This document shows, piece after piece, positions 35,895 through 43,930 of a stretch of DNA of 62,592 nt (its first letter is position 1; every line of letters starts with the position of its first letter). The notes under the pieces were generated by a model. The model was not told the DNA's origin. It saw nothing but the letters and a program-made list of their open reading frames with translations, and searched no databases. The position numbers and the translations under genes are program-made. Origin of the DNA: Neobacillus bataviensis LMG 21833 (GTDB lineage: Bacteria; Bacillota; Bacilli; Bacillales; Cytobacillaceae); NCBI RefSeq assembly GCF_000307875.1, contig NZ_AJLS01000185.1:1-62592 (forward strand), in the 5' to 3' direction.

Positions 35895-37137
35895 CGTGAT
35901 GTTAGTAGATGATGATTATCCTGTGTTAGAATTCCTTTCAGAAATGATCGACTGGGATGGACTTGGGCTGACATTGCAAAGCACCCATGTAAATGGAATG
36001 AGCGCATTAAAAGAAGCAGCAGAAAATATGCCCGATATCCTTATAACGGATATTGGCATGCCGAAATTAAACGGCATTGAACTAACGAAGAAATTAAAGG
36101 AAAAAAATCCTGCTTTATTAGTTACAATCCTATCGTGCCATAGTGAATTCGGATTCGCGCAACAGGCGCTTAAATTAAATGTTCAAGAATATATTCTTAA
36201 AGATATGCTGGATGTAAATGAAATGATCGATTTACTGCGCCAATTTGTAGACAAACTCAACAATGAAAAGAAAAATAAAATAAATCAATTAAAAATGGCT
36301 CAAACCATTGAACAGAACAAGGGTTTAATGTTAGAAAAGTTTATAAATAAAACAATTAATCATCCTATCCATAATAAGAAAGATTGGCAGGATGAAGCCT
36401 ATTTGCTAGGGTTGCAGCCAAATCAACGATATATGGTGATCCTTTGTTTAATTAATCAATATCAATCAGTGCTTCATTATTTTCAATCAACCGATTTGCT
36501 TAATTTTTTTGTTCAAAATGTCATTGCAGAAGTAATAGAAAATGAAGCAGTAAATGCTGTTCACGGTCAATTTGAAAAAGAGAAATCCTTTTTATTTGTT
36601 TCTTTAAACATGGAGGAAGAAGTGGAAATTCTAAAAATAAAAGGCTTGATTAAAAAGATACAAATTATTTTTCAGGACACCTTTGGAATTTCTTTTTCAT
36701 TTAGAAAGGGCAATGCCGCTGAAAAGCCAATAGATATAAAATTGCAAATGATGAAACTGATTGAGTTTAATGTTTCTAAGATTTGTTCAAATATAGAAAT
36801 TGAAAATGCTTGTAAATACATTTTAGATAATTTGCACCGAAAAATCACTTTGGATGAGGTAGCAAATTACCTGCACCTAAATTCCAGTTATTTTAGCCGA
36901 TTATTTAAAAAAGAAATTGGCGAGAATTTTGTTAAATATGTTGTGAAACTGAAAATGAATCGTGCCAAGGATTTATTGGATCAAACTAACTATACCATTC
37001 TAGAAATTAGCGAAATGTTAGGATATGAGAATCAGAGTTATTTTAATAAAACCTTTAAATCTTTTGAGGGTTTAGCACCGATTGAATATAGGAACGGGAA
37101 AATTGAGTGGGGTAATATGAATGGAGTTAAAAGATAA
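35887..37137 (+). CDS. Response regulator with AraC-type output, YesN-like
   Basis: The 416-residue protein has a receiver domain with LVDDD near residue 7 and the phospho-acceptor Asp55 in ITDIGMPKLNG, a middle linker of about 180 residues, and a C-terminal AraC helix-turn-helix pair (TLDEVANYLHLNSSYFSRLF, ISEMLGYENQSYFNKTFK). It pairs with the kinase upstream and should activate the importer operon. The ATG overlaps the kinase stop and follows AAAGGAGG. Its terminator is shared with the ROK gene. Confidence 0.92.
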   Translation: MYNVMLVDDDYPVLEFLSEMIDWDGLGLTLQSTHVNGMSALKEAAENMPDILITDIGMPKLNGIELTKKLKEKNPALLVTILSCHSEFGFAQQALKLNVQEYILKDMLDVNEMIDLLRQFVDKLNNEKKNKINQLKMAQTIEQNKGLMLEKFINKTINHPIHNKKDWQDEAYLLGLQPNQRYMVILCLINQYQSVLHYFQSTDLLNFFVQNVIAEVIENEAVNAVHGQFEKEKSFLFVSLNMEEEVEILKIKGLIKKIQIIFQDTFGISFSFRKGNAAEKPIDIKLQMMKLIEFNVSKICSNIEIENACKYILDNLHRKITLDEVANYLHLNSSYFSRLFKKEIGENFVKYVVKLKMNRAKDLLDQTNYTILEISEMLGYENQSYFNKTFKSFEGLAPIEYRNGKIEWGNMNGVKR

Positions 37138-37140
37138 AAA

Positions 37141-37186
37141 ACCAATTCATATTTTATTTTTAATGAATTGGTCTTTCTGTTTTTAT
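37141..37186. terminator. Bidirectional terminator, YesN-like and ROK 2 genes
   Basis: ACCAATTCAT pairs perfectly with ATGAATTGGT; T-rich tracts follow on both strands (TTTTTTATC on minus). Confidence 0.8.
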
Positions 37187-37205
37187 AAAAGTTTTAATTA
37201 AGTCC

Positions 37206-38381
37206 TTAAGATAACCTGCCATCATTAAGCGTTAAACTAATCGTAGATACTTCCAAAAAGTTTTTAATTCCAAAGGCGCAAGCGCCCATTACGCATGCTT
37301 GATTTCCTAGTTCTGATACTAGCAGTTCACAATAATGGCTAATAGTTGAAGTGAGATTATTTTTTATTTCGGTTACCGCATTCGGATAGATTCGAAGCAA
37401 TTCACTATTAATCACTAAAATCTCCGGATTGTAAAGATTGATAATATTATTTAGTCCAATTGACAGGTATTTAATATATTGTTTTAATTGCTTGCAGGTA
37501 ATAGGTTCTTGTGCCATGATTAATTTTTGAATATCGTCATACTTTAAATCAATTGTATTCAGCTTTTCTGATAATTGTTTCATAAAGCTTGACTCAGATG
37601 CATATTGTTCCCAACAACCGCGATTTCCGCAGCTGCATGGTATTCCATCCGGGACGACAATCATATGCCCAATCTCGCCTGCATAGCCATGGTAACCTCT
37701 AAGAGCATCACCATTCACCATTATTCCAAGACCAATACCGGAATAAAGACTGATTGATAACAAGTTCTCACTTTGATGATGTTGATAGACTTTTTCGGCA
37801 AAGGAACATAAATTTGCATTGTTTTCGATATAAATATTTACTCCGGTTTTGGTTTGTAAGTCAACTTTTAAATTTTTATTGTGCCAGCTGTGCTGCGGAA
37901 CAAAATAAATCATCTCGTCATTATTTACAATTCCGTGAATGCCAATCACTACGCTTGAAAGGCCATAACGAGCATGTGAACATTGCTGTTTGTAAGCATT
38001 TATTTGCTTGGTTAAAACTTCAAGAATAACTTCATAATCAGAAGTATTGAGTTGAATTGTATCTGTCTGAACAGGCAAACCGCTAATATTAGCTAATGCA
38101 AAGGCAACCGAATGTTTATCAAGGTCAATTCCAAGTACAAAACCAGCTTGTTGATTGATCGAGAGCATGATCGGTCTTCTGCCAAGATTCTTATGATCTT
38201 GCACGGACTCGATAATTAAATCCTCCGCTAATAAATCAGCTGCTTGAACAGAGATAGTTGCTTTATTTAAACCTGTAATTTTTGCCAGATCTGCTCTTGA
38301 TACCATCCCATGTTCAATAATTTTGCTTATAATTAACGATCGGTTGATTTTTTTAATGTATGCAGCATCTCCTGTAATCAT
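37206..38381 (-). CDS. ROK-family transcriptional repressor, paralogue 2
   Basis: The 391-residue protein is a clear paralogue of the ROK repressor at 18997-20190, with nearly the same N-terminus (ITGDAAYIKKINRSLII) and recognition helix region (SRADLAKITGLNKATIS), the zinc motif CSCGNRGCWEQYASE and GEIGHMI. GGAGG lies 7 bases before the ATG. It is divergent from the LarA-homologue operon and its operator O4. The two paralogues probably recognise the same or overlapping DNA sites because their helix-turn-helix regions are so alike, but may answer to different ligands. Confidence 0.88.
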   Translation of the reverse strand: MITGDAAYIKKINRSLIISKIIEHGMVSRADLAKITGLNKATISVQAADLLAEDLIIESVQDHKNLGRRPIMLSINQQAGFVLGIDLDKHSVAFALANISGLPVQTDTIQLNTSDYEVILEVLTKQINAYKQQCSHARYGLSSVVIGIHGIVNNDEMIYFVPQHSWHNKNLKVDLQTKTGVNIYIENNANLCSFAEKVYQHHQSENLLSISLYSGIGLGIMVNGDALRGYHGYAGEIGHMIVVPDGIPCSCGNRGCWEQYASESSFMKQLSEKLNTIDLKYDDIQKLIMAQEPITCKQLKQYIKYLSIGLNNIINLYNPEILVINSELLRIYPNAVTEIKNNLTSTISHYCELLVSELGNQACVMGACAFGIKNFLEVSTISLTLNDGRLS

Positions 38382-38428
38382 CTAAGCCCTCCTTGAATGT
38401 AAAATCGGTAAATAATGCTACATATTTA

Positions 38429-38490
38429 TTGACGAAAAGTAAGCATAATGATATTATACAGGTAATTAGTTTGTTTGGTAAACAAATTAA
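38429..38490 (+). promoter_or_regulatory. Promoter and ROK-type operator O4 of the LarA-homologue operon
   Basis: TTGACG (38429-38434) and TATTAT (38452-38457) are 17 bases apart. The 25-base operator at 38466-38490 has left arm TTAGTTTGTTT and right arm TAAACAAATTAA, the right arm being identical to O2 and O3. The left arm is very like the classical xyl operator of Bacillus subtilis. Confidence 0.75.
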
Positions 38491-38526
38491 ATGAAAAAGA
38501 TTACATAAATATTTTAGTTTGTTTTT

Positions 38527-38540
38527 TGAAAGGGATTACA
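38527..38540 (+). promoter_or_regulatory. cre-like / LacI-family palindrome, copy 4
   Basis: TGAAAGGGATTACA lies 36 bases past operator O4. Confidence 0.45.
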
Positions 38541-38632
38541 GGCAGGATATTTTTAAGGGAATTGGCTTCCTGCTTACATGGAAATTTATCCAATGTGGAA
38601 CACTTACATAATGAAAAGGAGTGTGTTAGACC

Positions 38633-39901
38633 GTGGGTATACTTCAAGAATTATTAAAAGATATTCCAGTACCGAAAATGGCAAAAGTTAATGTGAAGTT
38701 TGATGACAAGATGATTGATGACCTCTCTGCTGTTTTAAAGGAAAAATTGCAGCAAGAACAGATTATAAAAACCGTCCGTCCTGGAATGGAAATTGCCGTC
38801 GCTGTCGGCAGCAGGGGGCTTGACCGCCTCGTGGAATTAACTGCCGTAACGGTGCAGTTTTTAAAAGATCTAGGAGCAAAACCCTTCATCGTCCCAAGTA
38901 TGGGCAGCCATGGCGGTGCGACTGCGGAAGGGCAGAGAGAAGTGTTAGCCCACCTCGGGGTTACAGAGGAAAGTGCCGGTTGTGAGATTCGCTCTTCGAT
39001 GGAAGTAGTTAAGTTAAGCGAATTGCCAAACGGTTTGCCTGTATATGTCGATAAGTATGCCTCAGAAGCTGATGGTATTGTAGTGATCAATCGGGTGAAG
39101 CCTCATACGGCATTCCGGGGACCTGTTGAAAGCGGGCTTATGAAGATGATAAGTATTGGCTTAGGAAAACAAAAGGGGGCAGAGGCCTGCCATCAAATGG
39201 GTTTTAAATATATGGCAGAAAATGTGCCTGCGATGGCGAAAATCATCATGGAAAAAACACCATTCCTATTTGGGGTGGCTACAGTTGAAAATGCATTTGA
39301 CAAAGTGGCAATTGTTGAGGCATTGACACAAGAAGAGATTATTGAAAAAGAAGCTGGATTACAGACACAAGCTAAAGGATTATTACCAAAGTTATTTTTT
39401 GATCAATTGGATGTCCTTTTGATTGATGAAATCGGGAAAAATATTAGCGGTGATGGAATGGATCCAAATATCACAGGCCGATATCCCACTCCATATGCCT
39501 CTGGCGGCCCTGATGTAAACAAAATGGTAGTACTCGATGTAACGCATGAATCAGAGGGGAATGCCAATGGTGTTGGAACCGCAGATTTTACAACTAAGCG
39601 GCTATTAGACAAAATGGATTTAGAAGGAACCTATGCAAATGGTTTAACTTCAACTGTTGTGGCTCCTACAAAAATAGCTACGACATTACCAAATGATAAA
39701 CAAGCGATTCAGGCAGCAGTCAAAACATGTAATATCTTAGATTTTAGAAATGTTAAACTGGTTCGTATTAAAAATACCTTAAAACTAAGTGAAATTGAGG
39801 TTTCCGAGCCACTGCTTGAATATATAGCAAAACATCCAAATATGGAGCAGGTTTCAGATCTTTATGAGTTTTCATTTGATGAAAACGGAAATTTATTTTA
39901 A
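38633..39901 (+). CDS. Nickel-pincer LarA-family hydroxyacid epimerase, likely D-gluconate/D-mannonate 2-epimerase
   Basis: The 422-residue protein is a LarA (lactate racemase) homologue. The residues that hold the nickel-pincer nucleotide and act in catalysis in Lactobacillus plantarum LarA (His108, His174, Lys184, His200) appear to have counterparts His93 (SHGG), His158 (KPHTAFRG), Lys171 (GLMKM) and His187 (ACHQMG); the spacings 65, 13 and 16 nearly match 66, 10 and 16. It heads an operon with an SDR and larE, followed by a gluconokinase-like gene, larB and larC. LarA homologues that epimerise D-gluconate at C2 have been reported, and this context fits that activity better than lactate racemisation. 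The GTG start has AAGGAG 11 bases upstream. Confidence 0.85.
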   Translation: MGILQELLKDIPVPKMAKVNVKFDDKMIDDLSAVLKEKLQQEQIIKTVRPGMEIAVAVGSRGLDRLVELTAVTVQFLKDLGAKPFIVPSMGSHGGATAEGQREVLAHLGVTEESAGCEIRSSMEVVKLSELPNGLPVYVDKYASEADGIVVINRVKPHTAFRGPVESGLMKMISIGLGKQKGAEACHQMGFKYMAENVPAMAKIIMEKTPFLFGVATVENAFDKVAIVEALTQEEIIEKEAGLQTQAKGLLPKLFFDQLDVLLIDEIGKNISGDGMDPNITGRYPTPYASGGPDVNKMVVLDVTHESEGNANGVGTADFTTKRLLDKMDLEGTYANGLTSTVVAPTKIATTLPNDKQAIQAAVKTCNILDFRNVKLVRIKNTLKLSEIEVSEPLLEYIAKHPNMEQVSDLYEFSFDENGNLF

Positions 39902-39919
39902 CAAAGAGGAGAGAGAAAA

Positions 39920-40690
39920 ATGGCGAATTTATTTGATTTAACTGGAAAAACAGCAGTAGCAATTGGGGGAAATGGTGTATTAGGATCTGCCATGGCAAAA
40001 GGATTGGCAGAACACGGTGCTAAAGTAGCGATTGTTGGTCGTAATTTGGAAAAGGCAGAAGAGGTTGTTAAAGAAATAGTCAATAACGGTGGAGAAGCAA
40101 AGGCGTTTTCAGCCGATGTTAGTTCAAAGGATTCCCTGGTTCAAGTGGCGAATGAAATTGAACAATGGTCCGGCGGATGGGATATTCTGCTCAATGCACC
40201 GGGTACAAATAGTGCGACACCTTTCTTTGAACTTGATATGGATGAATATGATAAAATTATGGATATTAACTTAAAAGGTATCGTCCTTACCTGCCAAATT
40301 TTCGCAAAAAGAATGATCGAGCAGGAGCGAAAAGGTAGTATCATAAATATATCATCTGTTTCTTCGACAACACCACTATCAAGAGTATTTACTTATTCCG
40401 TTTCAAAAGCAGGGCTTAACAGTGTAACTCAGTTTTTAGCACGTGAATTTGCCCCTAATGGAATCCGTGTGAATGCGATTATTCCTGGATTTTTCCCTGC
40501 TGAACAAAATCGCAAAATCTTAGACAAAGAACGGATTGAATCCATCATGGGTCATACTCCGATGAATCGTTTTGGTGAAGCAGAAGAATTGCAAGGTGCT
40601 ACTGTTTGGCTTGCCTCAGAAAAGGCATCAAGCTTTGTAACTGGTGCAATGATTCGAGTCGATGGCGGATTCGGAAGTATGACAATCTAA
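39920..40690 (+). CDS. SDR-family oxidoreductase, likely D-fructuronate reductase (D-mannonate oxidoreductase)
   Basis: The 256-residue classical SDR has GGNGVLGSAMAKGLAEHGAK in place of the usual TGxxxGIG, the NAPG variant of NNAG, and the active site Ser (ISSVSS) with YSVSK. The stretch AIIPGFFPAEQNRKIL is typical of the UxuB (YjmF)-type and gluconate 5-dehydrogenase-like SDRs of Bacillus. UxuB reduces D-fructuronate to D-mannonate, which would be the substrate for the LarA homologue upstream. The gene is 18 bases from that homologue with AAGAGGAGAG before the ATG. Confidence 0.85.
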   Translation: MANLFDLTGKTAVAIGGNGVLGSAMAKGLAEHGAKVAIVGRNLEKAEEVVKEIVNNGGEAKAFSADVSSKDSLVQVANEIEQWSGGWDILLNAPGTNSATPFFELDMDEYDKIMDINLKGIVLTCQIFAKRMIEQERKGSIINISSVSSTTPLSRVFTYSVSKAGLNSVTQFLAREFAPNGIRVNAIIPGFFPAEQNRKILDKERIESIMGHTPMNRFGEAEELQGATVWLASEKASSFVTGAMIRVDGGFGSMTI

Positions 40691-40766
40691 TCATATTTTT
40701 GCTACGCGAGAAATAAGGTAAAAAAGGCAGCATAGATTGGAAATAAGGGGAGGGGAGAAAAGGACA

Positions 40767-41567
40767 ATGCTAACTGAGAAATATAAAAAATTACAGTCTA
40801 TTCTCCGTGAAATGGAATCGGTAGTAGTAGCATTCTCAGGTGGAGTAGATAGTACGTTTTTACTAAAAGCAGCATTTGACACATTAGGTGCAGATCACGT
40901 GCTGGCCGTAACTGCGGACTCTGAAAGCTATCCCTCAAGTGAGCTGAAAGAAGCAAAGGTGCTTGCTGAAAAAATGGGTGTCAGGCACCAAATAATTGAA
41001 ACATCGGAACTTGCCATTCCAGGTTATGCAGAGAACAATAAAAATCGCTGTTACTTTTGTAAAAGCAGTTTATTTGACCATTTAATCCCGGTCATGGAAG
41101 AAAAGGGCTTTCATAATGTCATATATGGCGTAATCGCGGATGATATGAATGAATTTCGACCAGGCATGCAGGCCGCTAAAGAAAAGGGGATTCGTGGTCC
41201 TCTACAAGAAGCGGATCTATTTAAACAAGAAATTAGAGAGCTTTCTCGAACCTTTAATTTACCAACATGGGATAAACCATCATTAGCTTGTCTTTCATCA
41301 AGAATTGCTTATGGTGAGTTTATTACAAAAGCTAAGCTGACAAAGGTAGAACGAGCAGAAGAATATATAAAATCTCTCCATATTCGTCAGGTTCGGGTAA
41401 GGACACATGAGGAAATTGCCCGGATTGAGGTGGAACCAAGTGATATGGGTGCCATCTTGGAAAATCATGATTTGATTGTAAAAAAGCTGCAAGAGTATGG
41501 ATACAAATATATTACATTAGATTTAATAGGATATCAGAGCGGCAGTATGAACAAGGTTCTATCTTAA
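40767..41567 (+). CDS. larE: ATP-dependent sacrificial sulfur transferase LarE
   Basis: LarE adds sulfur to the pyridinium biscarboxylic nucleotide made by LarB during synthesis of the nickel-pincer nucleotide cofactor. The 266-residue protein has the PP-loop FSGGVDSTFLL near residue 23, NRCYFCKSSL near 94 and KPSLACLSSRIAYG, where Cys175 sits at the place of the sacrificial Cys176 of the Lactobacillus plantarum enzyme. The ATG at 40767 is preceded by GGGGAGGGGAG and AAAGGA. It closes the first transcript of the nickel cluster with a strong terminator. Confidence 0.94.
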   Translation: MLTEKYKKLQSILREMESVVVAFSGGVDSTFLLKAAFDTLGADHVLAVTADSESYPSSELKEAKVLAEKMGVRHQIIETSELAIPGYAENNKNRCYFCKSSLFDHLIPVMEEKGFHNVIYGVIADDMNEFRPGMQAAKEKGIRGPLQEADLFKQEIRELSRTFNLPTWDKPSLACLSSRIAYGEFITKAKLTKVERAEEYIKSLHIRQVRVRTHEEIARIEVEPSDMGAILENHDLIVKKLQEYGYKYITLDLIGYQSGSMNKVLS

Positions 41568-41577
41568 AGTAATAAAG

Positions 41578-41612
41578 CAAAAGGCTTTGGATTATCCAAA
41601 GCCTTTTGTTTT
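41578..41612 (+). terminator. Terminator after larE
   Basis: CAAAAGGCTTTGG pairs perfectly with CCAAAGCCTTTTG, then TTTT. Genes downstream need read-through or a promoter in 41613-41688, where none is convincing. Confidence 0.85.
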
Positions 41613-41688
41613 AAGAGTAAAAATTGCCAAAAAAGATAACTATAAAATGACACCAATACATATTGTTAACTGAAAAGGAAGATGAAAT

Positions 41689-43164
41689 ATGTCAAGAGAG
41701 TTTGTAATTGGGCTTGATGTCGGAACAACAAGCGTTAAAGCCTGTGTGTTTAACTTACATGGAAAATTAATTGCTGATGTAGAAAAAGGAATTACATCGA
41801 TTTACCCTCAGCAGGGGTGGGTGGAGCAAAACCCTGATGAAATTGAACAATCTGCGATCCTTGCAGTCAGAGAAGCAATAGAAAAAGCTGCTATTGAGAA
41901 AAATGAATTGATTTCCCTTGGTTTCTCTGCTGCGATGCATTCACTAATATGTATCAATGAGGAGGGCAGACCTATCTCACCAGCACTTATTTGGGCCGAT
42001 GGAAGAAGTTATAAACAAGCCGATGAGGTTATAAATACGATTGGAAATAAGGTTTACGCTAAAACTGGAACACCGATACACCCAATGACACCATTTATAA
42101 AATTATTATGGATGAAAGAAAACGACTATACTCCATATAAAAACGCTAAATATTTTATGTCTATTAAAGAGTACTTACTCCTATGCTGGTTTGGCGAGAG
42201 AGTAATCGATTATTCCATGGCATCGGCAACAGGTTTATTCAATCCATCAACTCACCAGTGGGAACCAGAATTATTAGAACTTACGGGTGTTACGGAAAAC
42301 CAGTTATCAGAAATTGTTCCTCCTACAAAAATAGTAAAGGGAATCAATCGAGATAAGGCTGAGGCAATGGGGATTAGCGCGGACATGCCCATAGTTATCG
42401 GAGCGGCAGATGGGCAATTGGCGAATCTCGGAAATGGTGCAATTCTTCCTGGAGAAGTGGCTGTTTCAGTTGGAACGAGTGGAGCTATTAGGCAAGTGAC
42501 AAAGGGTGTTAAGATAAGTGAGAGTCGGGAAACGTTTTGTTATTCCTTTACAGAGGATTCTTCCATCATAGGCGGGCCGACGAATAATGGAGGAATTGCC
42601 ATCCAATGGTTAAAGGATCTTCTGAATGACCAAAGGAGTTTTACAGAGTTTCTTTCTGATGCGGAACAGATTGCTCCTGGTGCAGATGGTATGCTTTTTC
42701 TACCTTATTTAAATGGTGAAAGAGCTCCGATTTGGAATCAACTGGCAAAAGGGAACTTTTATGGAGTATCCATTACACATAAAAAGGAACATTTTATTCG
42801 TGCTGTCCTTGAAGGAATTACCTTTAATCTTTATCAAATTGGCAAGGCATTGGAGCGGTTAGCTGGTGAGCCTAAAAAAGTTTATGTAAACGGCGGGTTA
42901 GCGAGATCACCACTGTGGCTGCAAATGATGGCAGATGTATTTGATGCGGAAATATATGTTTCAGAAAGCCACCATAGTGCGGCATGGGGTGCAGCCTGGA
43001 CATCTTTAGTGGCAATCCATAAAGTAGATTCTTTTGAAGAAATTAAAAAGAATATACCGATGGGAAAAGCCACTATTCCGAATAAGGAGAACAGTGAACA
43101 ATATAAGAAAATCTATGAGAACTATGAAATATTGGCAAATGATATGGTAAAGTATTTTAAGTGA
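41689..43164 (+). CDS. gntK: FGGY-family carbohydrate kinase, likely gluconokinase
   Basis: The 491-residue protein has the two-domain FGGY architecture: IGLDVGTTSVKACVF at the start, GFSAAMHSLICI and PALIWADGRS near residue 90-100, GAADGQLANLGNGA, SVGTSGAIR and the C-terminal YVNGGLARSPLWLQMMADVF signature. The AMHS and WADxR stretches are those of GntK-type gluconokinases. It would make 6-phosphogluconate for the Gnd enzyme in the same island. It lies between larE and larB, so its place in the nickel cluster is not accidental. Xylulokinase-like activity remains an alternative. Confidence 0.83.
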   Translation: MSREFVIGLDVGTTSVKACVFNLHGKLIADVEKGITSIYPQQGWVEQNPDEIEQSAILAVREAIEKAAIEKNELISLGFSAAMHSLICINEEGRPISPALIWADGRSYKQADEVINTIGNKVYAKTGTPIHPMTPFIKLLWMKENDYTPYKNAKYFMSIKEYLLLCWFGERVIDYSMASATGLFNPSTHQWEPELLELTGVTENQLSEIVPPTKIVKGINRDKAEAMGISADMPIVIGAADGQLANLGNGAILPGEVAVSVGTSGAIRQVTKGVKISESRETFCYSFTEDSSIIGGPTNNGGIAIQWLKDLLNDQRSFTEFLSDAEQIAPGADGMLFLPYLNGERAPIWNQLAKGNFYGVSITHKKEHFIRAVLEGITFNLYQIGKALERLAGEPKKVYVNGGLARSPLWLQMMADVFDAEIYVSESHHSAAWGAAWTSLVAIHKVDSFEEIKKNIPMGKATIPNKENSEQYKKIYENYEILANDMVKYFK

Positions 43165-43179
43165 ACAGGGGTGAATTGA

Positions 43180-43926
43180 ATGCTTGAGGATATTTTGAAG
43201 CAGGTTCAAAATGGAACCCTTAATATTACGGCTGCGAAAGAACAATTAGCAACCTTTGAAAATTTGGGTTTTGCGAAAGTCGACCATCATAGAAAAAAAA
43301 GACAGGGCTTTGCAGAGGTGGTTTATGGGGAAGGAAAGACAGCTGAACAAATTATTTCGATTATCCAGGCTCTAAGGGCGCGAAATGACGAAGTGCTTGT
43401 AACAAGAGTTGCTAAGGAGAAGGCTGAATTAATCCAGAAAGAGCTTCCTGAACTTATTTATAATGAAATAGCTAGGATTCTTTATTGGAAGGACGAAACA
43501 AATACTGATAGAACCTCGGAAGGATACATAGCCGTTGTAGCAGCGGGTACCTCTGATTTAAGAGTGGCAGAAGAAGCTGCGATAACAGCAGAGGTACTGG
43601 GGAGTGAGGTGCGCCGTTTCTATGATGTAGGTGTTGCCGGTATTCATCGCCTCTTATTTCATGCCGAAGAAATCCAAAATGCAACGGTATCCGTTGTTGT
43701 GGCCGGAATGGAGGGGGCACTCCCAAGTGTGGTGGGTGGACTTGTTGCCCACCCCGTCATCGCTGTTCCGACAAGCGTTGGGTATGGAGCGAGTTTTAAC
43801 GGTTTATCCGCCCTCCTTACGATGTTAAATTCATGTGCTTCAGGAATAAGTGTGGTAAATATTGATAATGGGTTTGGCGGCGGTTATAATGCTGTCTTAA
43901 TTCATCAGCTTGCGCAAAAGGGGTAG
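43180..43926 (+). CDS. larB: Pyridinium-3,5-biscarboxylic acid mononucleotide synthase LarB
   Basis: LarB carboxylates and hydrolyses nicotinic acid adenine dinucleotide, the first step of nickel-pincer nucleotide synthesis. The 248-residue protein has a small N-terminal region and a PurE-like core with VVAAGTSDLRVAEEAAITAE near residue 110, GVAGIHRLL, VVVAGMEGALPSVVGGL and PTSVGYGASFNG. The length and motifs are standard. It is 15 bases from the kinase gene and 4 bases from larC1. Confidence 0.95.
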   Translation: MLEDILKQVQNGTLNITAAKEQLATFENLGFAKVDHHRKKRQGFAEVVYGEGKTAEQIISIIQALRARNDEVLVTRVAKEKAELIQKELPELIYNEIARILYWKDETNTDRTSEGYIAVVAAGTSDLRVAEEAAITAEVLGSEVRRFYDVGVAGIHRLLFHAEEIQNATVSVVVAGMEGALPSVVGGLVAHPVIAVPTSVGYGASFNGLSALLTMLNSCASGISVVNIDNGFGGGYNAVLIHQLAQKG

Positions 43927-43930
43927 AGAA

